Of a stretch of 64,000 nt of DNA, positions 41,619 through 50,563 are shown piece after piece. Location: contig JAEZGU010000316.1 in NCBI GenBank assembly GCA_023416855.1, forward strand, positions 106,646-170,645, read 5' to 3'. The DNA comes from Bacillota bacterium (GTDB taxonomy: Bacteria > Bacillota > Clostridia > Tissierellales > Sedimentibacteraceae). The notes below the pieces were generated by a model, which did not search any database, had not been told where the DNA came from, and saw only the letters and a list, made by a program, of their open reading frames with translations. Position 1 is the first letter of the stretch. Each line of letters begins with the position of its first letter. The translations under genes were made by a program, and so were the position numbers.

Positions 41619-41840
41619 ATGACTTATCAAATACAATTATTGGTTAAAGCAGATGTAAATCAACCTCTATGGACATATTACATGACTACTCCTGAAGGTT
41701 CTACTACTAAAACTGTTTGGGAAACTACAGATAAAACTATATTAGATGAAAAAGTTACTGAATTATTAAGCACTTATGTCTTTAGTTCTATTAAAGTAAT
41801 TAATCCTGTTGAATATACTGTAGATGTGGTTATTCCATAA
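41619..41840 (+). CDS. Small beta-rich tail-region protein (73 aa)
   Basis: An ATG behind GAGGTG gives 73 residues (MTYQIQLLVKADVNQPLWTY), a beta-rich protein with alternating Thr and Val. It lies between the gp10-like protein and the next small gene, all closely spaced. It could be a small tail protein. No family recognised. Confidence 0.6.
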   Translation: MTYQIQLLVKADVNQPLWTYYMTTPEGSTTKTVWETTDKTILDEKVTELLSTYVFSSIKVINPVEYTVDVVIP

Positions 41841-41866
41841 GTAGATGAAAATGAAAGGTTGAAGAT

Positions 41867-42277
41867 ATGAATATAAATGAATATAAAAATAAATATGGTT
41901 CTAAAGATGTAAGTAATTATAAAATATACCAAAATAATGGTACTTTAATTTCCATATTAAATACAGTAAAAAGTGACGAATTACAAGTAACTAAAAATGG
42001 TAGATATTTTTTAAGAATTACTGATGCATTAATTGATAAAACATTTCTTGACTATATAACAAAGAATCCTAAATTAGAAGGATATATTAAAGCTGAAACA
42101 TTATTTAGAGGATTGGATGGTTATGACAGTAAAATTAATATTGATATGCCTAAAGTAAAATTGTCTAATTTTAAATTTAAAAATATTTGTGGAGAAACTG
42201 CAAATATAAATTTCCTATTTGAATTATTTATTGACAGTTATAAAGGATATGCAGTTGAGTATAAAATTTCTGAATAA
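41867..42277 (+). CDS. Hypothetical tail-region protein (136 aa)
   Basis: An ATG behind GAAAGG gives 136 residues (MNINEYKNKYGSKDVSNYKI). It has a strand-rich middle (FLRITDALIDKTFLDYITK, INIDMPKVKLSNFKF) and ends VEYKISE. In phages of this layout, the genes before the tape measure encode tail-assembly chaperones, sometimes joined by a frameshift; I see no slippery site linking this gene to the next. It is the last gene before the regulatory insert at 42.3-44.9 kb. Confidence 0.55.
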   Translation: MNINEYKNKYGSKDVSNYKIYQNNGTLISILNTVKSDELQVTKNGRYFLRITDALIDKTFLDYITKNPKLEGYIKAETLFRGLDGYDSKINIDMPKVKLSNFKFKNICGETANINFLFELFIDSYKGYAVEYKISE

Positions 42278-42322
42278 AATCGCTAATTCATCATAATATA
42301 ACTTAATTTTTAAGGCAAATTA

Positions 42323-42346
42323 AAGGCATCTCTTATGAGGTGTCTT
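42323..42346 (+). terminator. Terminator before the regulatory cassette
   Basis: A hairpin AAGGCATCTC/GAGGTGTCTT (42323-42332 with 42337-42346, with G-U pairs) is followed by TTATTATACCTTTTT. It isolates the following cassette from the late genes. Confidence 0.7.
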
Positions 42347-42379
42347 TTATTATACCTTTTTATTACAACTTATTTAACT

Positions 42380-42514
42380 CATGTATTTTGAGAAGTGTCA
42401 AACTTCATTGTCTTACTTTCGGATTTGTCAAGCTTTAGAGGGGCTTGGCATTTCTCAAAGTACATGAAAGTGTACCTCTAATACACTATAAAAAATAATT
42501 TATGGGTTGCAACC
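42380..42514 (+). promoter_or_regulatory. Structured leader and palindrome upstream of the antirepressor gene
   Basis: A long stem joins 42380-42397 with 42449-42466 (CATGTATTTTGAGAA against TTCTCAAAGTACATG, one mismatch). Inside it TGTCAAGC pairs with GCTTGGCA (42426-42433 with 42443-42450), overlapping the outer stem by two bases. The end of the outer stem can alternatively pair in GTACA/TGTAC (42460-42475), so two structures compete. A perfect palindrome GGTTGCAACC lies at 42505-42514. This looks like a control region for the antirepressor. Confidence 0.5.
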
Positions 42515-42538
42515 GAATAGCAAGAAAGCAGGACTATT

Positions 42539-43366
42539 ATGAAATCAGTAAAAATTAATGGAGTAAATGTAAAAGTATTCGAAAAAAGAGAATTGACTGA
42601 AAAGTTAAGATTATCTGACGAAGAAATTAAATTAGTAATGGATTATCAAAAGACATTTCCAGAATTATTACAGGATGGAGTTGAAGGTTTTGTAATTGAT
42701 GCAAGAAATTTATGGACTCAATTGGGAAATCCTCAAGGTGATTTTTCTCATTGGATAAAAAGAAAAATGATTGATAAAGGATTTATTATTAATACCGATT
42801 ATTCTTCGTTCGACAAATCTGTCGAGCGAGAAGTTGGAGGCAGTTCTAGTAAAGAATACTTACTTACTATTGAAACAGCAAAGCATGTTTCTATGATGGA
42901 AAACAGTGATAAAGGTAAATTGATTCGTAAATATTTTATTACAATGGAAAAAACATTGAGAAATTATGAAAAATGGATTGAAATTCGTGAACCTCAGAAA
43001 GCAGGTAATAATGAAATGAAACATTTACTGAATGAAGAATATTTGAAAACTCATAAGGTTACTTCGTCACCCATTTACGTTTTTTCAAATGATAATGATA
43101 TGTTGAATATGTCTTTACTTGGTAAAAAAGCAAAAGACGTAAGAGAATTATTGGATTATGAAGATAAAATAACTAGAGAACATTTCACTTCTGATATTAA
43201 TAAAGCTTTGTCTGAGTTACAAACTATTAATTCTAGTTTAATTATTTCCAAAATGGACTTTGACAGTAGAAAATCTATTATTCAAAGAACTTGTAACGTT
43301 AAGTATTCACATATTAAAGATGAGTTTAATAGTTATGTAAAAAGTTTAAAATCACTCACTGTATAA
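42539..43366 (+). CDS. AntA/AntB antirepressor family protein
   Basis: A 275-residue protein. The middle of the protein matches the AntA/AntB domain: FVIDARNLWTQLGNPQGDFSHWIKRKMID, then GFIINTDYSSF, then KEYLLTIETAKHVSMME and GKLIRKYFITMEKTL. Family members titrate a phage repressor, favouring induction. The C-terminal 130 residues are helical and unlike the usual second domains, and may bind the repressor or DNA. It is in a cassette with a recombinase and a ribbon-helix-helix repressor, between tail genes, with its own structured leader. Its repressor target is not identified in this window. Confidence 0.85.
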   Translation: MKSVKINGVNVKVFEKRELTEKLRLSDEEIKLVMDYQKTFPELLQDGVEGFVIDARNLWTQLGNPQGDFSHWIKRKMIDKGFIINTDYSSFDKSVEREVGGSSSKEYLLTIETAKHVSMMENSDKGKLIRKYFITMEKTLRNYEKWIEIREPQKAGNNEMKHLLNEEYLKTHKVTSSPIYVFSNDNDMLNMSLLGKKAKDVRELLDYEDKITREHFTSDINKALSELQTINSSLIISKMDFDSRKSIIQRTCNVKYSHIKDEFNSYVKSLKSLTV

Positions 43367-43396
43367 CAATAACAATATAATTTAATTGTAGATTGT

Positions 43397-43422
43397 AACT
43401 CTCCTTCATTTTTAGGAGAGTT
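43397..43422 (+). terminator. Terminator after the antirepressor gene
   Basis: AACTCTCCT (43397-43405) pairs with AGGAGAGTT (43414-43422), followed by ATTATTGTG. Confidence 0.75.
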
Positions 43423-43467
43423 ATTATTGTGCAATTAAACACACTTATTTGATAAGGAGGACAAAAT

Positions 43468-44469
43468 ATGACAGATATTAATAAAAATATGTTAAGACCT
43501 ATAGCTGAAAAATTATATGAAATTACTGATGATATGTGGAAGAAAATTAATTCTGAAAATAGAGAATTAGTTGAAGAATATTTAGATGTAAACAAACAAC
43601 TTTCTCCTAAAACTAAAACTACATATGTTTCAGCATTAAGACAATTCTTTTGGTTTGTATATGAAAAATTATCTGATAAAGTATTTTATAAAATAACTAA
43701 AAGAGATTTTATGAAGTATATGAGTTATATTCAAGAGAGAGGATTATCTTCAAGTGCAATAGGGTTAAGAAAATCAAGTGTATCAAGTTTTTGTAATTAC
43801 ATAGAAAATGTTGTAGCAGATGATGTTGACGAATATAAGGGTTTTAGAAATTTTACTAGAGGAATGCCAGCTATAGCTAAGAACCAAGTCTATAATAAAG
43901 TTCCTATTACTTTCGAAGAATATGAAAAGCTAATTTCAGCATTAGAAGAAAAACAGGATTATTTGGGATTGGCTTGGGTTGCAACTGCATTTAATGTAGG
44001 TTGTAGACGAGCAGAATTCATTCAGTTTAGAACAGAAATATTAGATTATCCTGTACAAGAAGGACAAAATTATATAATAAGTCACATCGTGAGGGGAAAA
44101 GGTAAGTCGATTGATGGAAAGCCCCTCAAATACATGATTCCCGTAGATGCAATTAAATATATGAAATTATGGGTAGAAAATAGAAAATATGAATCAGAAT
44201 ATATTTTTGTTTGCAAATATGGTGGAATTATTAAACCTATGTCCGTAAATTGGGCAGATAGATTTTGTAAAGAGTTTTTAACACCTATTCTTGGTAAAAG
44301 AGTACATCCCCATATGTTCAAGGCATCCTGTATTACATATTTACTAGAAAAGGGTAAAGATTTAAAACTAGTTTCAAAATATGTAGCTCAACATAATGAT
44401 ACAGCAACAACGTCTGGATTTTATGATTTAAGGGACTTTGAAGAAGAAAAGAATAATATATTCTCTTAA
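43468..44469 (+). CDS. Tyrosine recombinase with unusual active site
   Basis: A 333-residue recombinase with a core-binding domain (LSPKTKTTYVSALRQFFWF) and a catalytic domain. Arg I is in NVGCRRAEF, Lys is in RGKGKSIDGKP, and the tyrosine is in SGFYDLRD. The central motif, normally HxLRH, reads HPHMFKAS: His282 is present but Arg II is Lys285. A late His is in AQHNDTATT. The change would weaken catalysis or adapt it, unlike the intact enzyme at 930. AAGGAGG precedes the ATG. It could be a recombinase for phage integration or DNA inversion; a nearby inverted repeat at 44940-44980 is a candidate target. Confidence 0.85.
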   Translation: MTDINKNMLRPIAEKLYEITDDMWKKINSENRELVEEYLDVNKQLSPKTKTTYVSALRQFFWFVYEKLSDKVFYKITKRDFMKYMSYIQERGLSSSAIGLRKSSVSSFCNYIENVVADDVDEYKGFRNFTRGMPAIAKNQVYNKVPITFEEYEKLISALEEKQDYLGLAWVATAFNVGCRRAEFIQFRTEILDYPVQEGQNYIISHIVRGKGKSIDGKPLKYMIPVDAIKYMKLWVENRKYESEYIFVCKYGGIIKPMSVNWADRFCKEFLTPILGKRVHPHMFKASCITYLLEKGKDLKLVSKYVAQHNDTATTSGFYDLRDFEEEKNNIFS

Positions 44470-44470
44470 C

Positions 44471-44626
44471 CTACTTCCCTTCTCTACTCTCAATATATTG
44501 TTTTAATATCCAATTAATTAAACTACTATAAGAACGTGAATCTTCTTTCGCATATTCTTCTATCTTTTCTTTGACACATTTCTCCAAGATTACATTAAAG
44601 CTCTTTTTTTTATTACTTAAAGCCAA
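44471..44626 (-). CDS. Ribbon-helix-helix (Arc/CopG-like) repressor, 51 aa
   Basis: Reading leftward from a TTG at 44626 behind GAGGTGATATAT gives MALSNKKKSFNVILEKCVKE and ends ESREGK at TAG 44471. A strand (KSFNVIL), helix (EKCVKEKIEEYAKEDS), turn and helix (SSLINWILKQYIES) make a typical ribbon-helix-helix fold of 51 residues. It is divergent from the small gene at 44769 and faces an 8-bp inverted repeat (44664-44695), which fits autoregulation. It would repress that promoter, possibly holding part of the cassette silent in lysogeny. Confidence 0.75.
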   Translation of the reverse strand: MALSNKKKSFNVILEKCVKEKIEEYAKEDSRSYSSLINWILKQYIESREGK

Positions 44627-44663
44627 ATATATCACCTCAAACAGTATTATATACGATAATTTA

Positions 44664-44695
44664 GTTAAACATAAGTTGTTGAATGGTTGTTTAAC
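44664..44695. promoter_or_regulatory. Operator-like inverted repeat
   Basis: GTTAAACA (44664-44671) and TGTTTAAC (44688-44695) are perfect inverted repeats separated by 16 bp, between the leftward repressor gene and the rightward promoter at 44702. It is a candidate binding site for the ribbon-helix-helix protein. Confidence 0.6.
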
Positions 44696-44701
44696 TTTTT
44701 G

Positions 44702-44730
44702 TTGATTATTTACATAATTGGGAGTATAAT
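44702..44730 (+). promoter_or_regulatory. Sigma-A promoter of the small gene at 44769
   Basis: TTGATT (44702-44707), a 17-bp spacer, then a perfect TATAAT (44725-44730). It lies 7 bp after the operator-like repeat, so repressor binding there would block it. Confidence 0.6.
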
Positions 44731-44768
44731 AATACTTACCTTTTTATTAATATGTATAGGTGGATATT

Positions 44769-44921
44769 ATGGATGACACAGGTGAATTAATTGAATTATG
44801 CTTTGATTTTTTGGTTTTGGTAAACATACTTTACAACCAAGAAAAAATTACTAAAGAAGAATATGATGATATGAGTCATTTGAAAATACAATTTTTACAG
44901 AAATGTGGAGTAGGCATATAG
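44769..44921 (+). CDS. Small hypothetical protein (50 aa)
   Basis: An ATG behind AGGTGG opens MDDTGELIELCFDFLVLVN, a 50-residue helical protein with a short hydrophobic run (CFDFLVLVNILYNQE) and KITKEEYDDMSHLK, similar to short SHOCT-like or phage regulators with 'I..eEY..l' segments. It is divergently transcribed from the ribbon-helix-helix gene, has its own promoter and ends in a terminator, so it makes a separate small unit. Function unknown. Confidence 0.6.
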   Translation: MDDTGELIELCFDFLVLVNILYNQEKITKEEYDDMSHLKIQFLQKCGVGI

Positions 44922-44929
44922 CTTACTCC
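44907..44929 (+). terminator. Terminator of the small gene at 44769
   Basis: GGAGTA and GC (from 44907) pair with GC and TTACTCC (to 44929) around ATATA, followed by TTTTTCT. The stem overlaps the gene's last codons. Confidence 0.8.
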
Positions 44930-44939
44930 TTTTTCTATG

Positions 44940-45020
44940 ACTTTTATGCACAGTTAAATATGTAAAATGTGCATAAAAGTACAAAATAGATATATAAAAT
45001 GTATATAAAAGTAAAGTTTC
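44940..45020. repeat. 12-bp inverted repeat with adjacent direct repeat
   Basis: ACTTTTATGCAC (44940-44951) and GTGCATAAAAGT (44969-44980) are a perfect inverted repeat separated by 17 bp. The right arm and its flank are repeated in near form about 33 bp downstream (TAAAATGT..ATAAAAGTA). It lies 0.5 kb after the recombinase gene. It could be an att/core site, an operator, or a hairpin. It is not a terminator because no T-run follows. Confidence 0.5.
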
Positions 45021-45116
45021 ATTTTAAATATATAAAAATCGATTTGTTATAAATATTGTATGGTATTTATGACGAAACTAACCTAGAAAACAAATTAAAT
45101 ATTAATATAAATTGTA

Positions 45117-45144
45117 AGAGAGGACTGTTTATAAGCACCTCTCT
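45117..45144 (+). terminator. Hairpin in the leader of the tape measure gene
   Basis: AGAGAGG (45117-45123) pairs with CCTCTCT (45138-45144), followed by TTTTATTATG. It lies 40 bases before the tape measure start, so it is a terminator of the preceding region or a leader attenuator. Confidence 0.65.
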
Positions 45145-45183
45145 TTTTATTATGCAAAATAATGAAAGGATATGGTGATATAA

Positions 45184-48100
45184 GTGGACTCAATTCAAAT
45201 TTTAATCAAGGCAATCCTTGAAAAAAGTAGTAAGCAACAACTTGAACAAGAATTAAAACAACTTGAAAACAAACTAAAACCTGTAAATATAGAAGTAACA
45301 ACAAATTCTGAATCACAAATAAAATTATATAAGTCTCTACAAAAAATTTATCAAGAAGAAGAAAAACAGAGATTGATTCAAGAAAAAGCATCTGATAAAG
45401 CATTGGCTGATAAGGAAAAGATATTACAATATGAACAGAAAGTAAGAAAAGCTATTGAAGATGCTAATATAAAAGAGCAACAAAAAACCAAAGAACTACA
45501 AGAGCAAATTGCATTGTTCCAAAAGAGAATGCAGTTGGAATCTAGTAGAATAACAGGAAAATACGACAGCCTTGTTGATAACAAATCATTATCTGCATTG
45601 GAAAGTGATATATCTGGACTATCTACGTCAACTCCTAATGCGACCTCTAGAATGAAGGAATTTTCACTAGGTATGAAGGAAGTTGAACTCAATGCTAAAA
45701 ATAGTTCAAAAGCAATCAAAAATACTAAACAAGATTCTATTTCATTTTTTCAAGATATTAGTCGTTCGGCATTTAAATTTACGGAGTGGTATCTCCTCGC
45801 AGGTGGAATCACAAGTGTAATTGATGCAATAAAAAATGGAGTATCATATATAAGCCAACTTGATAATAGTCTTAACGAAATTCGTATAGTTACTGGGAAA
45901 ACACAGGATGAGGTGTTGGGTCTTGCTGAGTCATATAATAAATTAGCAAAAAACATGTCAGTAACTACCACTGAGATTGCTTCAGAGGCAGCTAATTTGT
46001 TTAGACAAGGTTTAAATGAATCTGAAGTAGAAGAAAGAATGAAAGCTATTATTCAGTATGCTAAAATCTCAAGCATTTCTCTTGAGCAATCAGACCAAAT
46101 TATTACGGCTACCGCAAATGCAACTGGTGAAAGTGTTCAAAAGATTATTGACATCTTTGCTATGTTAGGAGATTCCACCGCATCAGGTGCAGATGAAATT
46201 GGAGAAGCTCTGCAAAAAGTGGCGAGTGCTGCTGAAAATAGTGGATTATCTCTTGAAAAAAGTGCATCTTGGATAGCTACAATTTCTAGTATTACAAGAG
46301 AATCTGCAAGTACTATTGGACGTAGTATAAATAGTATTATTTCAAGATACGAACAAATAAAATCTACGGGATTTAATTCAGAAGACACTACAAAGTTAAA
46401 TGACGTGGTTAAAGCTTTATCAGATATCGGTATTAAAGCAACAGATACTATGGGGCAATTAAGACCTTTTGCAGAAGTTATGGATGAAGTAGGAGCTAAA
46501 TTTAATTCTCTTAGTAAAAATGAACAAGCTTATATTACAACTACAATGTTTGGAACATTTCAGAGGAATAAAGGTTTAACACTGCTTCGTAATTATGAAA
46601 GCTCTTTACAAAATTATGAAACTGCTATGAATGCTGCTGGTACTGCGGAACAGAAATTCAATATATATCAAGAGTCTACTCAGGCAAAAATGGATGGTCT
46701 TAAAGCGAGTATTGAGGGATTCTGGCAATCTGCTATAAATTCAAGTTTCATTAAAGGTTCAATTGATACTCTGACTGATTTGGTTAACGTATTTGGTAAT
46801 TTACAGTCTGTATTACTATTAGCTGGAACCGCTTTAGCTTTGTGGAAAGGCTCTGCATTAACTTCCGCAATTGTAGGTATGAAAAACTTTAGTTTATCTA
46901 CAAAATTAGCATCGTCTAGTATGATAGAATTTAGAACCATATCAGCGGCAATGCAATTACAATCAATGGGTTTATTGACTACTACTCAGATGTTAACAAC
47001 ATCATTTAAAGCTTTGGGTTCAGCTATCCTTACTTCTTTTGCTACTAACCCTATTGGATGGATTGCTATTGGTTTAACTGCATATACTTCTATAGTAAAC
47101 TCTGCAAAACAAAAACAAGATGAATTAAATCAGTCCATTAAAGAGTCCGCGAGTAACGCTAAAGATTATACAAATAATTTAACTGATTTATTAAATAAAT
47201 ATGAACAATTAAATACATTACAAGTAAAAGATGAATCTTCTCGTCAAGAATTAAAAAATGTTCAAGAACAAATTGTAAAACTTCTTGGCATGGAAAAAGA
47301 AGGAATAGATTTAGTCAATGATGCTCGTGGAGAATCTATTAAAAAAATAAGAGAAGAATCTTTAGAAAAGCTTAAAGCTAATCAAGATAGCCTACGAGCA
47401 GCCTTAAATCTAGCCAAAGAAAATTCTAAAAAAGCTCAAGGAGAAGCTTCAAATATTCTTGGAGGTGGTTATGAATACTATGATTTTAGTCCATCAGATA
47501 TAAGTAAAAAATCAGCTAAAATACTTCAAGATGCTAATATTAATGGTTTACAAGTTAGTAATAGGTGGATTACATCAGACTTAGAGGGTGCTGAAAAAAG
47601 AATAGTTTCTGTACAAAAAGCAATTGATGTTCTTAAAAATGCTGGAATTACTGAAGGTGAAATATATAATCAATTAGTCAATTCAAGAGATAGTTATCAA
47701 AAAACTATTGATGCAGAGAATAACTCATTAGCTGAACTTAATAAAAATTTAGCCACACAGGGAGTATTACAAGCACAAATAACGTTAGGTACGCCAACTA
47801 AGGACAATTATTCTGATTTTAAGAAAAGTGCTGTAGAAGCTATTGCAAAGCAACAAGGATTAAATGAAGTAAGTGATGATTTCAAAAAAATCATATACGA
47901 GCAAATAGATAAAATGTACCCTGCGTTGTCTGGAGTGGTAAGTAAAGCAAACGAAGATTTAGGAAACGGAGCAAAATCAGCGAAAGCATACGCTAACGAG
48001 TTAAAAAAAGCAACAGAAGCCTATAGCGAACAGACACAAAAAGTACAACAATTAGTAGCGATTCGTTCAGAACTTAATTCAAAAGAGGGGCTTTCAGCAA

Positions 48101-50520
48101 AGTCTTTAGAAGAAATAACAACTAAACATCAAGAGTTGCTACCTTATTTAGAAGACGAAACTACTTTAAGACTTAAACTTAATGAAACAATTAGCCAAGA
48201 GGAAAAAGTTCAGCGTACAGCATATGCAAATATGCTTATGGTAAGTGAAACTTTTTATAATGAGAAAATTAAAGGCAATGTCAAATTAATCAATGAGATT
48301 AATGATAAATATGGAATTGACCTAAAGAATTATAAAACTCTTGCGGAAGCAAAATTAGCTGTTGAAAATAAGCTACTAGGAGAATTGGCTAAAAAATGGA
48401 GTCAGTTCTACGATGCTGATTCTAATTCATTCACAGATGCTTGGAATCAAAAGAAAAAAGTAATGATTGCTACTGGTGACGGAGCAAGGGCTTCAGTTTA
48501 TCAAGACCAAATATCTGCTTATGGAGATATGGTTCAAGGTATAAAAAATAGATTCGAAGGCATTGTTCTTGATAATGCTCCTGTGGACTTCAATAAAATT
48601 AATCTTGGTGATATTAATAAAGGTAAAAATAAATCTCAGTATAACCCTTCATCTGAGCAGAAAGCTTTAAAAGAACTTCTTGATGCAAATAAGATTACTC
48701 TTGAACAATATTATTCTCGCTTATTGGCTCTAGAAAAAGCACAATATTCGTCTTATGCAAACAAGTCTGCTAGTCAACTAGAATCTATGCTTAGAAGCAA
48801 GGATGAAAAGGTTGCTAAAAAAACTGAGGAATACCTTGCTTTAAAAAGTGATATAGCTAATACTGGAAATAATATATTTGATAAACAGTTTAGTGGTATA
48901 CAATCAGCATTTGACAATGATAATAATATAAACAAGTACATTAGTTCTTTGTCAAATCTAAAATCTGCTTTAGCAAAGTTAGGAATAAAATTAACGGTTG
49001 AAGAATTAGACAAACTCAATGATGCAATAGATAAAGCAAATCTTGATAAAATATCTCTTTCATTTACAAAATTTGATGAGTCTCTAGAACCGCTAAATGA
49101 CAAGCTTGCAGAGTTAGAACATTCTTATAAAATGCTTGGCGATAGTGATTTGGCAGGTAAAGAGAAAAATCTCATTGAGCAATTAGCTGTAAAAAATGAA
49201 AAATTAGTTGCTATTAATAATGAAATAATTAAATATACACAATTGATGAAATCAGCTAAAAATGATGCCATCAGTAAGATGTATAAAGAAAAGATTGATA
49301 GTTTAACTCAAGAACAATATCAGCTTGAAGAATCCATGATTGAACGTGTTAACACTGCTCGAATTGATGCCATTAGCGAATTACGGGATGCAGAGTCCAA
49401 AAGACACGAAGATTCAATGGACAACTTAGATGATGAATTGGATAGATATACGGATTATATTAATGAAAAAATAAAAGCTCTTGACAAACTCCATGACGCG
49501 GAAGATTACGAAAGAGATATAAATAAAAAGGATGCAAATATTCAAGCAAAACAGAATGAATTAAATGCATTAGCATTAGATAATTCCGCTGAAGCACAGG
49601 CACGTAAGGCACAGTTGAATACAGAATTACTTCAATTACAAGAGGACAAGGAAGAAACTGTAAGAGACCATACTCGTGACCAAGAAAAGGATTTACTGAA
49701 TGACCTGCTTGATTTAAAAGAAAAGAATATTTCTGACCAGAAAAAGCTTGAAGACGATAGGTATAAGGCTGTTCAATCCAATCTTGACAAAATGTTGACT
49801 GGAACTCAGGATTTTTATAATAAACAAGATAATATCAGTAAAATGTCTATTGATAAAGTTATTGAATATTATCAAAATCTAAACAAGACAGCTAATGGTG
49901 TATATGATAATTTAATTGCTAAATTACAACAAGCACAACAAATGGGTATGGATAATCCATTGACACCTTCAAGTAATCTTGAAACTTTAATGCCTAAATA
50001 TAATGATAATCAGGTAGTGGCTTTTGCAGATTATTTAAATAAAAACGGACATAATGTTGAGTGGAAAAACAAGGCAGTTTATGTTGATGATAAGAAGATG
50101 GATATGTCAGGTTCTAACATAAAGCTTGCTGCTGACCAGCATTACTATGGGACTATTGCTGATATTAAGAAACTACTTAAAAAGTATGGTATTGAGTTTA
50201 ATACAGGCGGTTATACAGGAGATTGGGCTGGTAGTGATGGAAAACTTGCTATGCTTCATCAGAAAGAAATTGTTCTTAATAAGTTTGATACTGCAAACTT
50301 ACTCAAATTAGTAGACATAACTAGAAGTATAATACCAACTATTAAAACATTCAATCCTTCAGCTTTGGTTAATGGTATGTCTAAAGCGGTTAATATTGAG
50401 AAGTTAGAAACACATGTATATGTACCTGATGGTATAAATCCAGAACAAATTGCAGAAATGGCTTCTAGAAAAACATTTGAAAAAATAAATACGCAATTAG
50501 TTTTAAGTGGGGTTAAGTAA
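45184..50520 (+). CDS. Tail tape measure protein
   Basis: At 1778 residues this is the longest gene, as expected for a tape measure, whose length sets the tail length (about 0.15 nm per residue gives some 270 nm). GTG start behind GGTGAT. The first 190 residues are coiled coil. The TP901-type central part follows (RSAFKFTEWYLLAGGITSVID, then TEIASEAANLFRQGLNESEVEERMK). Two membrane-like segments are present (SVLLLAGTALALWKG; NPIGWIAIGLTAYTSIV). The rest is a long charged coiled coil. The C-terminal region (FNTGGYTGDWAGSDGKLAMLHQKEIVLNK) is the recurring tape measure ending. It also helps DNA entry through the host envelope. Confidence 0.92.
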   Translation: MDSIQILIKAILEKSSKQQLEQELKQLENKLKPVNIEVTTNSESQIKLYKSLQKIYQEEEKQRLIQEKASDKALADKEKILQYEQKVRKAIEDANIKEQQKTKELQEQIALFQKRMQLESSRITGKYDSLVDNKSLSALESDISGLSTSTPNATSRMKEFSLGMKEVELNAKNSSKAIKNTKQDSISFFQDISRSAFKFTEWYLLAGGITSVIDAIKNGVSYISQLDNSLNEIRIVTGKTQDEVLGLAESYNKLAKNMSVTTTEIASEAANLFRQGLNESEVEERMKAIIQYAKISSISLEQSDQIITATANATGESVQKIIDIFAMLGDSTASGADEIGEALQKVASAAENSGLSLEKSASWIATISSITRESASTIGRSINSIISRYEQIKSTGFNSEDTTKLNDVVKALSDIGIKATDTMGQLRPFAEVMDEVGAKFNSLSKNEQAYITTTMFGTFQRNKGLTLLRNYESSLQNYETAMNAAGTAEQKFNIYQESTQAKMDGLKASIEGFWQSAINSSFIKGSIDTLTDLVNVFGNLQSVLLLAGTALALWKGSALTSAIVGMKNFSLSTKLASSSMIEFRTISAAMQLQSMGLLTTTQMLTTSFKALGSAILTSFATNPIGWIAIGLTAYTSIVNSAKQKQDELNQSIKESASNAKDYTNNLTDLLNKYEQLNTLQVKDESSRQELKNVQEQIVKLLGMEKEGIDLVNDARGESIKKIREESLEKLKANQDSLRAALNLAKENSKKAQGEASNILGGGYEYYDFSPSDISKKSAKILQDANINGLQVSNRWITSDLEGAEKRIVSVQKAIDVLKNAGITEGEIYNQLVNSRDSYQKTIDAENNSLAELNKNLATQGVLQAQITLGTPTKDNYSDFKKSAVEAIAKQQGLNEVSDDFKKIIYEQIDKMYPALSGVVSKANEDLGNGAKSAKAYANELKKATEAYSEQTQKVQQLVAIRSELNSKEGLSAKSLEEITTKHQELLPYLEDETTLRLKLNETISQEEKVQRTAYANMLMVSETFYNEKIKGNVKLINEINDKYGIDLKNYKTLAEAKLAVENKLLGELAKKWSQFYDADSNSFTDAWNQKKKVMIATGDGARASVYQDQISAYGDMVQGIKNRFEGIVLDNAPVDFNKINLGDINKGKNKSQYNPSSEQKALKELLDANKITLEQYYSRLLALEKAQYSSYANKSASQLESMLRSKDEKVAKKTEEYLALKSDIANTGNNIFDKQFSGIQSAFDNDNNINKYISSLSNLKSALAKLGIKLTVEELDKLNDAIDKANLDKISLSFTKFDESLEPLNDKLAELEHSYKMLGDSDLAGKEKNLIEQLAVKNEKLVAINNEIIKYTQLMKSAKNDAISKMYKEKIDSLTQEQYQLEESMIERVNTARIDAISELRDAESKRHEDSMDNLDDELDRYTDYINEKIKALDKLHDAEDYERDINKKDANIQAKQNELNALALDNSAEAQARKAQLNTELLQLQEDKEETVRDHTRDQEKDLLNDLLDLKEKNISDQKKLEDDRYKAVQSNLDKMLTGTQDFYNKQDNISKMSIDKVIEYYQNLNKTANGVYDNLIAKLQQAQQMGMDNPLTPSSNLETLMPKYNDNQVVAFADYLNKNGHNVEWKNKAVYVDDKKMDMSGSNIKLAADQHYYGTIADIKKLLKKYGIEFNTGGYTGDWAGSDGKLAMLHQKEIVLNKFDTANLLKLVDITRSIIPTIKTFNPSALVNGMSKAVNIEKLETHVYVPDGINPEQIAEMASRKTFEKINTQLVLSGVK

Positions 50521-50535
50521 GTGATTACCCCACTT
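50505..50535 (+). terminator. Terminator after the tape measure
   Basis: AAGTGGGGT (50505-50513) pairs with ACCCCACTT (50527-50535), followed by CCCTACTTTTTT. Its 5' arm is in the last codons of the tape measure gene. Confidence 0.8.
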
Positions 50536-50563
50536 CCCTACTTTTTTGAAAGGAAGTGAGTTG

